64,000 nt of DNA from Billgrantia aerodenitrificans (lineage in GTDB: Bacteria > Pseudomonadota > Gammaproteobacteria > Pseudomonadales > Halomonadaceae). The notes below the pieces were generated by a model. The model made no database searches. It worked only from the letters and a program-made list of their open reading frames with translations, and was not told where the DNA came from. A program made the position numbers and the translations under genes. Position 1 is the first letter of the stretch, and every line of letters begins with the position of its first letter. The stretch lies in the NCBI RefSeq assembly GCF_021404405.1, contig NZ_JABFTV010000001.1, forward strand, positions 124,001-188,000. Reading direction: 5' to 3'. Below, piece after piece: positions 12,201-22,620 of this stretch.

Positions 12201-12228
12201 ACTGCGCCGGCCCAAGGGCCGGCGCAGT
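12201..12228. terminator. Bidirectional hairpin between convergent genes
   Basis: ACTGCGCCGGCC (12201-12212), loop CAAG, GGCCGGCGCAGT (12217-12228): a perfect 12-bp stem midway between the malic-enzyme stop and the convergent DUF481 gene. There is no clear T-run, so it is a probable terminator by position. Confidence 0.65.
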
Positions 12229-12246
12229 GCGTTGCGTGGGTAGCGA

Positions 12247-13017
12247 TTACCAGGTGTAGAGCAGCGTCACGCTGGTGGTATGGTCGGTGTTGGCATCGGC
12301 CGTTTCCGGCGGGCTCGAGTTGTGCCTCACCTCATGGGAGAGGCGCATCGACAGCCGGGAGTTGAGCCTGGCGGTCAGCGAGGAGACCGAGCGAGACGTG
12401 GTGTTCTCGTTGGCGGCTTCCACCGACATTTCCTGGCGTACGAAGGAGTGAGGGGAGAGCGTCCACATGTAATCGAGAGCGGCGTATAGCAATCCTAGAT
12501 TGTCGTTCTCCTCATCCTTGATTTGGTCGTAGCGATAGCCCGGCCCCGCCTCCAGCGAGAGGCGGTGGCGCTGGGTATCGATCACGTCGCGTCCATAGCC
12601 GCCGATGGCAGTAAGCTGATGTTCGTAGCCGCTGAAGCGGTCCCTCTCCCAGCGGCCGAAGCCGAACAGGTAGTGAGGCCCGTAGAAGTCGTAGCGTTCA
12701 CGCAGGGAGAGCAGGTACTGCTCGGCGCTGGTGGTGCCGTCTCGGGTCACGTTGCGCACTTCGCCACGTAGGGTGTGGCTCAGGCGCCCCGTCAGCCAGG
12801 TGAGCCGGCTCTTGCCGATCAGGGTCTGGCTGTCGGTATTGCCGGCGAGGTGGGTGTAGCCGAGCTCGGCTTCGCCGCTGAAGGTGGGGGAATCCTCTCC
12901 TGGCGGCGGCGGCGCATAGAATACACTGGCGGCAAGGGCGAGACCCGGAAAGAGCAGAAGCAGAAGTGCGAGTCCAATGGCACTCCATGGCCTGAGTCGT
13001 GGCCTGAATCGTAACAT
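12247..13017 (-). CDS. DUF481 family outer-membrane beta-barrel protein (YdiY-like)
   Basis: A 256-residue exported protein. The signal peptide spans about residues 1-29 (Arg-rich start, hydrophobic LALLLLLFPGLALA, cut before ASVFY). The rest has the alternating beta-strand and aromatic pattern of DUF481 proteins: SGEAELGYTHLAGNTDSQTLIGKSRL, RYDFYGPHYLFGFGRWERDRFSGYEHQL, GPGYRY, and a C-terminal strand ending LLYTW with a terminal aromatic, as needed for outer-membrane assembly. The family is of unknown function, thought to form salt-related or structural barrels. The ATG at 13017 places the signal peptide correctly. It is monocistronic, convergent with the malic-enzyme gene and downstream of mrcA on the same strand. 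Confidence 0.82.
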   Translation of the reverse strand: MLRFRPRLRPWSAIGLALLLLLFPGLALAASVFYAPPPPGEDSPTFSGEAELGYTHLAGNTDSQTLIGKSRLTWLTGRLSHTLRGEVRNVTRDGTTSAEQYLLSLRERYDFYGPHYLFGFGRWERDRFSGYEHQLTAIGGYGRDVIDTQRHRLSLEAGPGYRYDQIKDEENDNLGLLYAALDYMWTLSPHSFVRQEMSVEAANENTTSRSVSSLTARLNSRLSMRLSHEVRHNSSPPETADANTDHTTSVTLLYTW

Positions 13018-13122
13018 GGCAACGAACCTGTCCTGTTGTCCAAGGTAAAGCCGCCTCGAGGGCGGCATTCGTCAGTCGACAAGACGATGGCGGCATCCTT
13101 GCCGCCGGGAGCGGCGAGCTTG

Positions 13123-15648
13123 CTAGAAGATCGCCTCGTAGCTACCGGTGCCCTGCGAGCCGCTGCGCTGCTCGATCTCCTGCTCGACGCGGCGAGGTTC
13201 CATGTCGGGCAGATAGTCCGGATGGAAGATCTCGGTGATCCCGCCGGGCTGACCGTCGGTCAGACGGCGACCGGTCTGAGCGTCGACGCGGGCGGTGATG
13301 AGGCCGGCAGGCGGCTCGGGCCTGGCTTCCGGGCGGCCGTTGAGCGCATTGCCCATGAAGTCGATCCAGATCGGCAGGGCGGCATTGCCGCCGTACTCGG
13401 CGATGGTCTCGTTGTTGTCCTTGCCGATCCAGACGGTGACCACCAGATCGTCGTTGTAGCCGGCGAACCAGCCGTCGCGCTGGTTGTTGGTGGTGCCGGT
13501 CTTGCCCACCACGTCGTTGCGATTGAGCGACAGCGCGGAGCGCCCGGTGCCGCTCTCGATCACGTCGCGCAGCATGTCGCGCAAGATGTAGACGGCAGTG
13601 GGGTCGGCGACCCGGGGGGCGACGTCATAGGTTCTGCCATCGATGACGACCTCGGTCTGGCCCTCGTCGCAGCTACGGCAGGCGATGGTCGGGCGGGCCT
13701 CGTCGAGTACGTTGTCGTCGCTGCCGCGGGTGACGCGTTCGATGAACCACGGGGACACCCGATGGCCGCCGTTGGCCAGCACGGCATAGGCGTTGGTCAT
13801 CTCCAGCGGCGTCAGGTCGGCGCTGCCTAGTGCCAGCGACAGGCCGTGAGGCAGGCGGCTGCGGCTGAAGCCGAAGCCTTCCAGGTACTCGATGGTACTG
13901 TCGAGGCCCAGGGTCTGCAGGATGCGGATGGTCACCAGGTTGCGTGAGCGGGCCAGGGCTTCGCGCAGCCGGGTCGGGCCGAGGAAGTCGCCGCTGGCGT
14001 TCACCGGACGCCACAGGCTGCTGCCGTCGTGCATGACCACCGGGGCGTCGTTGACCACGGTAGAGGCAGTCATCAGGCCGGTGTCCAGCGCGGCGAGGAA
14101 TACGAACGGCTTGAAGATAGAGCCGGACTGGCGCTGGGCCTGCACCGCGCGGTTGAACTTGCTGGCGTTGAAGCTGAAGCCACCCTGGAGGGCGAGAATG
14201 GCGCCGGTATCGGGCTCCATGACCACGATGGAGCCTTCTGCATCGGGCCGCTGGGAGAGTCGCCAACTGCCATCGTCACGCTGCAGGATGCGCACCAGGT
14301 CGCCGCGCGAGGCGATCTCGCTGGCCGAGCTGGGCTCCGGTCCGCGGGCCCTGGGGCTGCGGTAGGCGCGGGCCCATGACAGGCCGTCCCAGTTCAGCGT
14401 GACGAGTTCGCCGCCGCGGGTCAGCACGCGCATCTCGCGGCCTTCGCTGGCCACCACGATGGCCGGCTGCAACGGGCCGAAGCCGGGGGTGCGCTCGAGC
14501 ACTCGCAGCCAGTTGCTGACGTCGCCTTCGATGCCTTCCACGCGGGTCTGGCTGCGCTCGGCGGCCTGGCGGGCGGTCTGCATGATCTCCGGCGACTCGG
14601 CCAGTTCTTCCTCCAGGCCGCGGCGTTCGGTACGGGCCTGAGCCTCGGCGAGGCTCGAGGGGATTTCACGCTCCTCCGGGCCGCGCCAGCCATGGCGCGT
14701 ATCGTAGTCGATCAGACCGCGCGCCAGGGCCTGGCGGGCGTAGGGCTGCAGTTCGCTGTCCAGGGTGGTGTGGATGCGGTAGCCGCCGGTGTAGGCTTCC
14801 TCGCCGAAGCGTTCCACGGCGTACTGACGCGCCATCTCCGCCACGTAGTCGGCGTCGACCTCGATCTGGGCCACGTGGCGGCGGGCCGTGACCGGCTCCT
14901 GCACGGCGGCTTCATAGGTGGCCTGGTCGATGTTGCCGAGATGACGCATGCGGTAGAGGATCCAGTTGCGGCGGATCAGCGAGCGCTCGGGATTGGCCAG
15001 TGGGTTGAACGACGACGGCGCTTTGGGCAGGCCGGCGATCATTGCCTTCTCTGCCAGGGTCAGCTCTTCCAGCGGCTTGTTGTAGTAGACCTCCGCGGCG
15101 GCGGCGATGCCGTAGGCGCGGTTGCCCAGGAAGATCTTGTTGACGTAGAGCTCGAGGATCTCCTCCTTGGTGAGGATGCGCTCCATTTGCAGCGCCAGCA
15201 GGATCTCGCGAATCTTGCGGGTAAAGGTGCGGTCGAGCGTGAGCAGATAGTTGCGCGCCACCTGCATGGTGATGGTGGAACCGCCCGACTGGATGTCGCC
15301 ACCGCTGGAGACCAGTTCCACGGCGGCTCGCGCCAGGCCGCGGGGGTCCACGCCGCGATGCTCGAAGAAGGCGGCGTCCTCGGCGGCCAGCAGTGCCTGG
15401 ATGAAGTCTTCGGGAATCTCGTCGAAGGAGACCGCCATGCGACGCTCCTCGCCGAACTCGCCGATCAGCTTGCCGTCACGGGTGAAGACGCGCAGCGGCG
15501 TGTGCAGCTCGAAGTCCTGCAACTGGCGCACGTCGGGCAGACCCGGGGCGAAGTAGAGGGCCGCCCCGGCCACGCTGAGCAGTGCCGCGGCGGTCAGCGA
15601 TACCAATAGCCAGAAGGCCGAGAAAACCAAAGTCTTGATCCACTTCAT
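13123..15648 (-). CDS. mrcA: Penicillin-binding protein 1A (bifunctional transglycosylase/transpeptidase)
   Basis: Class A PBP of 841 residues anchored by an N-terminal helix (about 7-33). The glycosyltransferase-51 domain shows EDAAFFEHRGVDPRGLARA (catalytic Glu) and GGSTITMQVARN. The transpeptidase domain shows the SxxK active site SGSIFKPF, SRN in ARSRNLVTI, and KTGT in VGKTGTTNNQRD. Between them is the long insertion typical of PBP1A (roughly residues 310-470). It polymerises and cross-links peptidoglycan in the periplasm. It is divergent from pilM, the same pairing as ponA/pilM in Pseudomonas and mrcA/hofM in E. coli. The start ATG at 15648 is followed by the expected MKWIKT membrane anchor. 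Confidence 0.96.
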   Translation of the reverse strand: MKWIKTLVFSAFWLLVSLTAAALLSVAGAALYFAPGLPDVRQLQDFELHTPLRVFTRDGKLIGEFGEERRMAVSFDEIPEDFIQALLAAEDAAFFEHRGVDPRGLARAAVELVSSGGDIQSGGSTITMQVARNYLLTLDRTFTRKIREILLALQMERILTKEEILELYVNKIFLGNRAYGIAAAAEVYYNKPLEELTLAEKAMIAGLPKAPSSFNPLANPERSLIRRNWILYRMRHLGNIDQATYEAAVQEPVTARRHVAQIEVDADYVAEMARQYAVERFGEEAYTGGYRIHTTLDSELQPYARQALARGLIDYDTRHGWRGPEEREIPSSLAEAQARTERRGLEEELAESPEIMQTARQAAERSQTRVEGIEGDVSNWLRVLERTPGFGPLQPAIVVASEGREMRVLTRGGELVTLNWDGLSWARAYRSPRARGPEPSSASEIASRGDLVRILQRDDGSWRLSQRPDAEGSIVVMEPDTGAILALQGGFSFNASKFNRAVQAQRQSGSIFKPFVFLAALDTGLMTASTVVNDAPVVMHDGSSLWRPVNASGDFLGPTRLREALARSRNLVTIRILQTLGLDSTIEYLEGFGFSRSRLPHGLSLALGSADLTPLEMTNAYAVLANGGHRVSPWFIERVTRGSDDNVLDEARPTIACRSCDEGQTEVVIDGRTYDVAPRVADPTAVYILRDMLRDVIESGTGRSALSLNRNDVVGKTGTTNNQRDGWFAGYNDDLVVTVWIGKDNNETIAEYGGNAALPIWIDFMGNALNGRPEARPEPPAGLITARVDAQTGRRLTDGQPGGITEIFHPDYLPDMEPRRVEQEIEQRSGSQGTGSYEAIF

Positions 15649-15918
15649 GAAAAGGCGTTGTCCGTGGTGAGAGCGTGAAGAAATGGCGATGAAAGGGAGC
15701 CTTCACTGGCCTGCCCATTATAAGGAATCCGGACCTTCTACCACCAGCGTTGAGGGAGTGTCCGTCCAACTTTGTGTGGGCTGGCCAAATATCATGTAAC
15801 CTCGGTCATGGAGAGCGAGTATGATTTCTGTCAGCCTTGTGGTTCCTGCTGCTTCAAGGCGCATAAGCATAATGTAGGACAGCCGCTCATCGCAGCACAT
15901 ACGCAAGGGCAACGATTG

Positions 15919-16980
15919 ATGCGACTCAGACCCTCCGGTAAAGGGTTGATCGGTGTCGACATTACCTCGGCAACGGTCAAGCTGATCGAACTCAGGCGGA
16001 TGGGTTCCCGCTACCAGATCGAAAGCTATGCCGTGAGGCCGCTGCGTGAAGGTGCCGTGGTCGAACGGCGCATACGCGACATGGGCGAAGTGGCCGACGC
16101 GCTGCGACGAGCCGTGGAGAGTGCACGTCCCACGTCACGCCTGGCCGTGGCAGCCGTTCCGGCCAGCGCCGCCATCACCAAGACCCTCACGCTTCCCGCC
16201 TCGCTCAACGACGACGAGATCGAGGCGCGCATTCAACTCGAATCAGACAAACACATTCCGTTTCCGTTCAGTGAAGTGGCCTTCGATTTTCAGCGGCTGG
16301 GGCTGAATGCCCGCTATGGCGATCAGCAGGACGTGTTGCTGGTCGCCTGCCGCCAGCAGGACGTCAACCAGCTCACCGATGCGCTGAACCAGGCAGGGCT
16401 GGTGCCCGCGGCGGTAGACGTCGAGACCTTTGCCATGGAGCGCGCCTTCGGCGAGCTGCGCCAGCAGCTGCCGCCCGCGGCGGGCGAAGACGACTGCGTG
16501 GCGCTGGTCGATGTCGGCGCCACCATGAATGCCTTCCATGTGCTGCGCGGCGGTCGCATCGTCTACAGCCGCGACACCGTCTTCGGCGGACGTCAGCTCA
16601 CCGAGGAGATTCGCGCGCGCTACGGTCTGACCCTGGAGGAGGCGGGGCTGGCCAAGAAGCGCGGCGGCCTGCCCGAAGATTACCGCGCCAGCGTCCTGGC
16701 CCCTTTCATCGAGACCGTCGTGCAGCAGGTCGGCCGCTCGCTACAGCTCTACTACACCGCCGGGCGCAAGCATGAAGTGAGGCGCATGGTCCTTGCCGGT
16801 GGCTCCAGCGTGATTCCGGGGCTGGCCGAGCGGCTCGCCCAGGAGAGCGCCATGCAGGTGGTGATCGCCAATCCTTTCCTGCGCATGCGGATCAATTCAC
16901 GTATCGACGTGCAGACCCTGGCCAGCGATGCGCCGGCCATGGTGACCGCCTGTGGCCTGGCGATGAGGTCGGTCTCATGA
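15919..16980 (+). CDS. pilM: PilM, type IV pilus inner-membrane alignment ATPase-fold protein
   Basis: Actin-like cytoplasmic protein of the PilMNOP alignment complex, 354 residues. Seen: GKGLIGVDITSATVKLIEL (first phosphate loop), AVAAVPASAAITKTL, CVALVDVGATMNAFHVL (second phosphate loop), and MVLAGGSSVIPGLAERL. The ATG at 15919 is chosen because it begins right before the conserved phosphate-loop strand; an in-frame extension up to 15772 contains a Cys-rich, non-conserved segment and no better site. It overlaps pilN by 4 bp (ATGA). First gene of pilMNOPQ; about 270 bp separates it from divergent mrcA and must carry both promoters. Confidence 0.94.
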   Translation: MRLRPSGKGLIGVDITSATVKLIELRRMGSRYQIESYAVRPLREGAVVERRIRDMGEVADALRRAVESARPTSRLAVAAVPASAAITKTLTLPASLNDDEIEARIQLESDKHIPFPFSEVAFDFQRLGLNARYGDQQDVLLVACRQQDVNQLTDALNQAGLVPAAVDVETFAMERAFGELRQQLPPAAGEDDCVALVDVGATMNAFHVLRGGRIVYSRDTVFGGRQLTEEIRARYGLTLEEAGLAKKRGGLPEDYRASVLAPFIETVVQQVGRSLQLYYTAGRKHEVRRMVLAGGSSVIPGLAERLAQESAMQVVIANPFLRMRINSRIDVQTLASDAPAMVTACGLAMRSVS

Positions 16981-17558
16981 GCATCGAAATCAATCTCCTG
17001 CCCTGGCGGGAGCAACAGCGCGCGCGCCGCAGTCGGCGCTTCTATCTGGCCCTGGCGGCAATGGCGGTGCTCGGCGCCGCCGGTGGGCTGGGCATGACCC
17101 ACTATTACGACATGGCAGTGAGTGCCCAGCAGCAGCGCAACGCCCATGTGCAGGCCCGCATGCAGCAGCTCGACGGCGACATACGTTCGATTCGCGAATA
17201 CGAAGCCATACGCGAGCGCATGATCGGTCAGGTCCAGGTCTTCAGCGACCTGCAGCAGGGACGCTCCCAGACCGTGCGTGTGTTTCGCGACCTGACCCTG
17301 AGCCTGGTCGATGGTGTGCACTACACCCAACTGAGCCGGCAGGGCGATCAACTGCGGCTGTCGGGTCGGGCCGAGAGCAATCACCGGGTCTCCGAGCAGA
17401 TGCGGGCCCTGGCGGCCGCGCCCTCGTTCTCCGAGCCGGTGCTGTCGGAGGTCGAGGCCGATGGCGGCGGTGAGCGCCGTCGCTTCAGTCTCGGTGTGGT
17501 GCAGCTCCTGGAGGGCGCTCAGGGCGCGGAAAACGGTGAAGCGGGAGACGAATCATGA
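16977..17558 (+). CDS. pilN: PilN, type IV pilus inner-membrane alignment protein
   Basis: A 193-residue bitopic protein. The short cytoplasmic N-terminus SIEINLLPWREQQRARRSRRF carries the INLLPWR motif that binds the PilM groove. It is followed by one membrane helix (about residues 24-42), a coiled coil, and a periplasmic ferredoxin-like fold. PilN pairs with PilO to link PilM in the cytoplasm with PilP and PilQ. The gene overlaps both pilM and pilO by 4 bp, suggesting translational coupling and fixed stoichiometry. Confidence 0.94.
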   Translation: MSIEINLLPWREQQRARRSRRFYLALAAMAVLGAAGGLGMTHYYDMAVSAQQQRNAHVQARMQQLDGDIRSIREYEAIRERMIGQVQVFSDLQQGRSQTVRVFRDLTLSLVDGVHYTQLSRQGDQLRLSGRAESNHRVSEQMRALAAAPSFSEPVLSEVEADGGGERRRFSLGVVQLLEGAQGAENGEAGDES

Positions 17559-18178
17559 ACCTGCAGGCAGAGATTCGTCGTCTTCGCGAGCTCGATTGGC
17601 GCGAACTGGACCTCAAGGAGTCCGGCACCTGGCCGCTACTGCTGCAGTGGTTTTGCTGCCTGCTGGTGCTGGGCCTGACCTTCGCCGCCACACACTGGTA
17701 CCTGGCGGGCCCCAAGGCCGATGAGCTGCAGCGTGCCCAGGCCGAGGAGGCACGCCTGCTGGCGGATTACCGCAACCGTGCCGCTCAGGCGGCCCAACTG
17801 CCGGAGATGCTCGAGCAGATGGCCCGGCTCGAAACGCGCATGGGCGAGCTCATGGCCATGCTGCCTTCCGGCGCCGAGATTCCCTCGTTGATAGACAGCA
17901 TCAGCGAAAGCGCCCTCGACCACCACCTGTCGATCGATTTCATTCGGCTGCGCAGCACCGTGGAGCGCGACTTCTATATAGAGCGGCCCTTCGATATCCA
18001 GGTGGAGGGCGAATATCACCACATTGCCGGCTTCCTTGCCGGCGTTGCGGCATTGCCGCGCATCGTCACGCTGCACGACTTCGTGCTGGCGCCGGCGGAG
18101 GGCGGTGATCGTCTGCGCCTCTCCATGCTGGCACGCACCTACAGCTATCGGCCGCAGGGCGGGGAGGGTGCGCGATGA
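17555..18178 (+). CDS. pilO: PilO, type IV pilus inner-membrane alignment protein
   Basis: A 207-residue bitopic protein, the partner of PilN. A cytoplasmic start (NLQAEIRRLRELDWRELDLKESGTWPLLLQW) is followed by a membrane helix at about 28-48, a coiled coil (AQAEEARLLADYRNRAAQAAQLPEMLEQM), and a periplasmic PilO domain with PFDIQVEGEYHHIAGFLAGVAALPRIVTLHD. The coiled coil and the VEGEYH segment are characteristic. It overlaps pilN and pilP by 4 bp. Confidence 0.94.
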   Translation: MNLQAEIRRLRELDWRELDLKESGTWPLLLQWFCCLLVLGLTFAATHWYLAGPKADELQRAQAEEARLLADYRNRAAQAAQLPEMLEQMARLETRMGELMAMLPSGAEIPSLIDSISESALDHHLSIDFIRLRSTVERDFYIERPFDIQVEGEYHHIAGFLAGVAALPRIVTLHDFVLAPAEGGDRLRLSMLARTYSYRPQGGEGAR

Positions 18179-18696
18179 AAGTGCGCTGGCTGCCGGCCTT
18201 GGCAATCCTGCTGCTGGCCGGCTGCGCCGATCCCCAGTTGGGCGAGCTGGACCGCCGGCTGACCGACATTCGCAACGATCCCGGTACGCCGCGTCCGCTG
18301 GAAATGCCGGAGGTGCCCGACTACGAATCGGTGCCCTACCGGGCCAGCGATCGTCGCAGCCCGTTCAGGCCGCAGTTGCCGGAGCCGGACGCGGTGCCGC
18401 GGGGCAGTAGCGACCTGGCGCCCGATCCCGAGCGCTCCCGGGAGCCCCTCGAGGCATACGACCTGGAAGCGCTCAGGCTGGTGGGCATCCTGACCATGGG
18501 CGGCCAGACGAATGCCCTGGTGAGGGCGCCGGGAGGCGAGGTTCATCGCCTGCGCACCGGCAACCATCTGGGACGCGATCACGGCCGAGTGGTCGGCATC
18601 ACCGATTCGTCGGTGCAACTGGTGGAGCTGGTGCCCACCGGCGGTGGTGGGTGGATGGAGCGCACGGCTCGCCTGGCGCTCGAAGAGCGTCGCTAG
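18175..18696 (+). CDS. pilP: PilP, type IV pilus biogenesis lipoprotein
   Basis: A 173-residue lipoprotein. The signal peptide MKVRWLPALAILLLAGC has a lipobox (LLAG-C) with Cys17 as the lipidated residue, then a flexible linker (DRRSPFRPQLPEPDA), and a C-terminal beta domain beginning near residue 90 (LEALRLVGILTMGGQTNALVRAPGGEVHRLRTGNHLGRDHGRVVGI). PilP connects PilN/PilO to the PilQ secretin. It overlaps pilO by 4 bp; 69 bp separates it from pilQ. Confidence 0.94.
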   Translation: MKVRWLPALAILLLAGCADPQLGELDRRLTDIRNDPGTPRPLEMPEVPDYESVPYRASDRRSPFRPQLPEPDAVPRGSSDLAPDPERSREPLEAYDLEALRLVGILTMGGQTNALVRAPGGEVHRLRTGNHLGRDHGRVVGITDSSVQLVELVPTGGGGWMERTARLALEERR

Positions 18697-18765
18697 AGCA
18701 AAGCGACGGGAGCATTCCGATCGTGGCAGCAGGGTAGTGGTAACGGGCAGAGGGGAAAGGGAACG

Positions 18766-20895
18766 ATGAGACAACTGATTGGCACATTGGCGGCACTCTG
18801 CCTGGCATTGACGGCGGCACCGGTCCTGGCGGCATCCACGCTGACCGATCTCGACTTTCGTCAAGGCGAGCGCGGCGAGCTGCTGATCGACCTGAGCTTT
18901 CGTGGCGGGGTGCCCGAAGTGCGCGGCTACCGGCTGGATGAGCCCGCGCGGCTGACCATCGATCTCGTCGATACGGCCAACGCCCTGGAGCGTCGCCGTC
19001 TCGACCTGGGTATCGGCGGCGTCGAGCAGGTCACGGCGCTCGAGGCCGGCTCGCGTACGCGGCTGGTCTTTCATATGGACCGCCCGCTGCCCTACGACAC
19101 CGTGCAGCAGGGCGACCAGCTGCGGCTGACCATCGGTGGACCGGCGACTGCGCCGTCCACGGCCACGGCGCGCCCCGAGCCGGCGGCGCCTCAGGCCTCG
19201 GTGCCGGCAGCGGCTGCCCCCGGCGGCATGCCGAGTATCGCCGACATCGACTTTCGCCGCGGCGAGGGTGGTGCTGGGAGGTTGATCGTCACTTTCGACC
19301 GGGGCGGGGTCGACGCCAGGGTGCGCGAATCGGGCCGCAACCGCATCGTCGCCGAGCTCAGTGGCGTCGACCTGCCGGAAGCGCATAACCAGGTGCTCGA
19401 TGTCAGCGACTTCGGCACGCCGCTGCGGCGCATCACGCCGAGGGTCGGGCGCGACGGCGTGACCCTGGAGATAGAAGGCAGCGGTGAGTTCGCCATGCTC
19501 TCCACCCAGAGCGGGCGCCAGCTCACCATCGAGGCACAGCCCGTCACCCAGCAGGAGCGCGAGCAGCGCGTGCGCCAGCAGTTTCCCTATACCGGCGAGC
19601 GCATCACGCTCAATTTCCAGGACATCGAAGTGCGTTCGGTGCTGGCGATCATCGCCGATTTCACCGGACTCAACCTGGTGGCCAGCGACAGCGTGACCGG
19701 CCAGGTCACCCTCAATCTACAGGATGTACCCTGGGACCAGGCGCTCGATCTGGTGCTCAAGAGCCATGGCCTGGCCAGTCGTCAGGAGGGCAACGTGATC
19801 ATGGTGGCGCCGGCCAGCGAGCTGGCCAACATCGAGCGCCAGGAGATCGAGGCGCGGGCCCAGGTCGAAACCCTGGCGCCGCTGGTCTCCGAGTACGTTC
19901 AGGTGCGCTATGCACGCGCCGAGGATCTGGCGCAGCTGCTGCGCGGCGGCGACGGCTTCGGCCTGCTCACCGAGCGCGGTCGCGTGGCGGTGGATCAGCG
20001 TACCAACACCCTGCTGATCCAGGACACCGCCGATCAGATCCAGGAGATCCTGCGCACCCTGGACCAGCTCGACGTGGCGGTGCGTCAGGTGCAGATCGAG
20101 GCGCGTATCGTCATCGCCCGCGATGGCGTGACCCAGGAGCTTGGCGTCAACTGGGGAGCGTCGTCGCGCGGCAGTAGCCGCCTCAACCTGGGGGGTGCCT
20201 CCACCGGCGTGCCCACTGCCGTGACGGGTGACGGTTTCACCGGGCAGCGCGACCCGCGCGGCCAGTTCACCGGCGAGTTCGACACTCCACCCGGCAGCCG
20301 CTTCCAACGCGGCGGCCTGGCCGTCGATCTGGGCAGCGCCAACCCCATGACCAGCTTCGGCTTCGGCTACCTCTCCGGCGACATTCTGCTCGATCTCGAG
20401 CTGCGGGCACTGGAGAGCGAGAACAAGAGTCAGACCATCTCGCAGCCGCGGGTGATCACTGCCAACCAGCGCACTGCTCTCATCCAGCAGGGCGAGGAGC
20501 GGGCCTTCCAGACCGTCAGCGACAGGGGCACCGAGACCGACTTCAAGGAGGCACTGCTGTCGCTCGAGGTGACGCCGCAGATTACCCCGGACAACCGCAT
20601 CATCATGGACCTGGTGATCACCAACGACAGCTTCCGTGAGGCCCTGCCGGGCCAGGCGCCGCCCATCGATACCAATCGCATCGAGACCCAGGTGCTGGTC
20701 GACAACGGTGAGACGGTGGTGCTCGGCGGCATTCTCACTACCGAACAGCTCAGTCGTCTGGCCAAGACGCCCTTCTTCGGCGACCTGCCTGTGCTGGGCA
20801 GGCTTTTCCGGTACAATGAGTCGAGCAATCAGAAGGTGGAGCTGCTGGTCTTCATCACTCCACGCATACTCGAGGACGGCCTGGCGATTCGCTGA
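18766..20895 (+). CDS. pilQ: PilQ, type IV pilus outer-membrane secretin
   Basis: A 709-residue secretin. The signal peptide is [23 protein letters not shown]; two AMIN domains follow (about 28-125 and 155-255) that bind peptidoglycan. Next come a secretin/TonB N-terminal domain (about 275-345, [26 protein letters not shown]), an N-domain ([15 protein letters not shown]), and the C-terminal secretin barrel with [30 protein letters not shown] and [10 protein letters not shown]. It forms the gated outer-membrane pore for the pilus. The stop overlaps the start of aroK (TGATG), so pilMNOPQ and aroKB are probably one transcription unit, as in Pseudomonas. Confidence 0.96.
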   Translation: MRQLIGTLAALCLALTAAPVLAASTLTDLDFRQGERGELLIDLSFRGGVPEVRGYRLDEPARLTIDLVDTANALERRRLDLGIGGVEQVTALEAGSRTRLVFHMDRPLPYDTVQQGDQLRLTIGGPATAPSTATARPEPAAPQASVPAAAAPGGMPSIADIDFRRGEGGAGRLIVTFDRGGVDARVRESGRNRIVAELSGVDLPEAHNQVLDVSDFGTPLRRITPRVGRDGVTLEIEGSGEFAMLSTQSGRQLTIEAQPVTQQEREQRVRQQFPYTGERITLNFQDIEVRSVLAIIADFTGLNLVASDSVTGQVTLNLQDVPWDQALDLVLKSHGLASRQEGNVIMVAPASELANIERQEIEARAQVETLAPLVSEYVQVRYARAEDLAQLLRGGDGFGLLTERGRVAVDQRTNTLLIQDTADQIQEILRTLDQLDVAVRQVQIEARIVIARDGVTQELGVNWGASSRGSSRLNLGGASTGVPTAVTGDGFTGQRDPRGQFTGEFDTPPGSRFQRGGLAVDLGSANPMTSFGFGYLSGDILLDLELRALESENKSQTISQPRVITANQRTALIQQGEERAFQTVSDRGTETDFKEALLSLEVTPQITPDNRIIMDLVITNDSFREALPGQAPPIDTNRIETQVLVDNGETVVLGGILTTEQLSRLAKTPFFGDLPVLGRLFRYNESSNQKVELLVFITPRILEDGLAIR

Positions 20896-21437
20896 TGCAG
20901 GATTTGCCCAATCTGATATTGATCGGCCCCATGGGGGCGGGAAAGAGCACCATCGGCCGCCTTCTGGCGGCCGAACTTTCGCGTCAGTTCCTCGACAGCG
21001 ACCATGAGATCCAGGCCCGCTGCGGTGCCGACATCCCGTGGATCTTCGACGTCGAGGGCGAGGCGGGCTTTCGCCAGCGCGAAGTGCAGATGATCGAAGA
21101 GCTGACCGAACTCGAAGGGGTGGTCATTGCCACCGGCGGCGGGGCAGTGCTGCGCGAGGAGAACCGTCGGCGCCTGCGCGAGCGAGGCAGTGTGATCTAT
21201 CTGTTCACCACCGTCGAGCAGCAGCTCAAGCGCGTGGCCAAGGATCGCAACCGCCCTCTGCTGCAGCGCCCCGACCGCGAACAGGTGCTGCGCGAGATGT
21301 TCGATCTGCGCGACCCGCTCTATCGCGCCACGGCCGATATCGTAGTGCGCACCGACCGGCGCAGCCCCCGTGCGGTAGTCAACGAGATCGTGCGCCGCGT
21401 GCAGCGGCTGGTCGACCCTTTACAAGCCAAGGCATGA
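20895..21437 (+). CDS. aroK: Shikimate kinase
   Basis: A 180-residue P-loop kinase that phosphorylates shikimate in the chorismate pathway. Seen: Walker [16 protein letters not shown], the shikimate-binding [18 protein letters not shown] and [34 protein letters not shown], and the lid [10 protein letters not shown]. Its ATG overlaps the pilQ stop codon and it lies 3 bp before aroB. Confidence 0.97.
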   Translation: MQDLPNLILIGPMGAGKSTIGRLLAAELSRQFLDSDHEIQARCGADIPWIFDVEGEAGFRQREVQMIEELTELEGVVIATGGGAVLREENRRRLRERGSVIYLFTTVEQQLKRVAKDRNRPLLQRPDREQVLREMFDLRDPLYRATADIVVRTDRRSPRAVVNEIVRRVQRLVDPLQAKA

Positions 21438-21440
21438 ACC

Positions 21441-22553
21441 ATGACCGTGAGTGACACCTCTACCGTCCCGCGCACGCTTCAGGTGGCGCTGGGTGAGCGC
21501 AGCTATCCCATTCACATCGGTGCAGGCCTGCTCGGCGATCCCGTCTGGCTGACCCCCTACCTGGCCGGGCGCCAGGTCATGGTCGTGACCAACGAAGCGG
21601 TCGCCCCTCATTATCTCGAGCGCCTCAAGGCGGGGCTACCGAATGACGCCGTGGTGCGCGAGCTGGTGCTGCCCGACGGTGAGGCGACCAAGACCCTGGC
21701 CAGCGTCGGCCTGATCTGGGATGCGCTGCTCGAGGCCGGCTTCAACCGCCGCTGTACCCTGGTCGCCCTGGGCGGCGGGGTGATCGGCGACATGGTCGGC
21801 TTCGCCGCCGCCTGCTATCAGCGCGGCGTGGCCTTCATTCAGGTGCCCACCACGCTGCTTTCCCAGGTGGACTCTTCGGTGGGCGGCAAGACCGGCGTCA
21901 ATCATCCGCTGGGCAAGAACATGATCGGTGCCTTCTGGCAGCCTCGGGTGGTGCTGATCGACACCGATACCCTGCGCACGCTGCCGGCCAAGGAGCTCTC
22001 GGCGGGGCTGGCCGAGGTGATCAAGTACGGCCTGATCCGCGATGCCGAGTTCCTCGCCTGGCTGGAAGGCGAAATGGCCGCGCTGCGAGCCTTGCAGCCG
22101 GAGGCGCTGGCCAGGGCCATCGAGCGTAGCTGCCGGCTCAAGGCCGAGATCGTGGCCGAGGACGAGACCGAGCAAGGCGTACGGGCACTGCTCAACCTGG
22201 GGCATACCTTCGGTCATGCCATCGAGGCGCACCAGGGCTACGGCCAGTGGCTGCACGGCGAGGCGGTGGGTGTCGGCATGCTGATGGCGACCGAGCTGTC
22301 GCATCGGCTCGGCTGGCTGAATGCCGGTGACGTCGAGCGCACCGCCGCTATCATCACTGCCGCAGGCCTGCCGCTGGAGGCTCCCGCCGACATGGGCGTG
22401 GAGGACTTCCTCACCCGCATGCGTCTGGACAAGAAGAACGTCGATGAGCATCTGCGCCTGATCCTGCTCGAGACGCTGGGCCGGGCGGTGATCCACGACC
22501 AGACCCCTCGGGAGTTGCTCGAGGAATTGCTGGCTACGTTTCCCCGGCGCTGA
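21441..22553 (+). CDS. aroB: 3-dehydroquinate synthase
   Basis: A 370-residue NAD- and metal-dependent enzyme converting DAHP to 3-dehydroquinate. Motifs: [82 protein letters not shown], and the metal-binding [12 protein letters not shown] and [10 protein letters not shown]. Last gene of the pil-aro unit, followed by a strong hairpin. Unlike Pseudomonas and E. coli, no damX-like gene follows before gltB. Confidence 0.97.
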   Translation: MTVSDTSTVPRTLQVALGERSYPIHIGAGLLGDPVWLTPYLAGRQVMVVTNEAVAPHYLERLKAGLPNDAVVRELVLPDGEATKTLASVGLIWDALLEAGFNRRCTLVALGGGVIGDMVGFAAACYQRGVAFIQVPTTLLSQVDSSVGGKTGVNHPLGKNMIGAFWQPRVVLIDTDTLRTLPAKELSAGLAEVIKYGLIRDAEFLAWLEGEMAALRALQPEALARAIERSCRLKAEIVAEDETEQGVRALLNLGHTFGHAIEAHQGYGQWLHGEAVGVGMLMATELSHRLGWLNAGDVERTAAIITAAGLPLEAPADMGVEDFLTRMRLDKKNVDEHLRLILLETLGRAVIHDQTPRELLEELLATFPRR

Positions 22554-22582
22554 CGTTCCGCCGCTTTTTCCTCTCTCCAGTG

Positions 22583-22620
22583 CAAGAAGGCCGCACGAAG
22601 CGATTCGTGCGGCCTTCTTG
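22583..22620 (+). terminator. Long perfect hairpin after aroB
   Basis: A 17-bp perfect stem (22583-22599 with 22604-22620) closed by a GCGA tetraloop; it begins CAAGAAGGCCGCACG. The downstream T content is low, but position and stability fit a terminator of pilMNOPQ-aroKB. Confidence 0.75.
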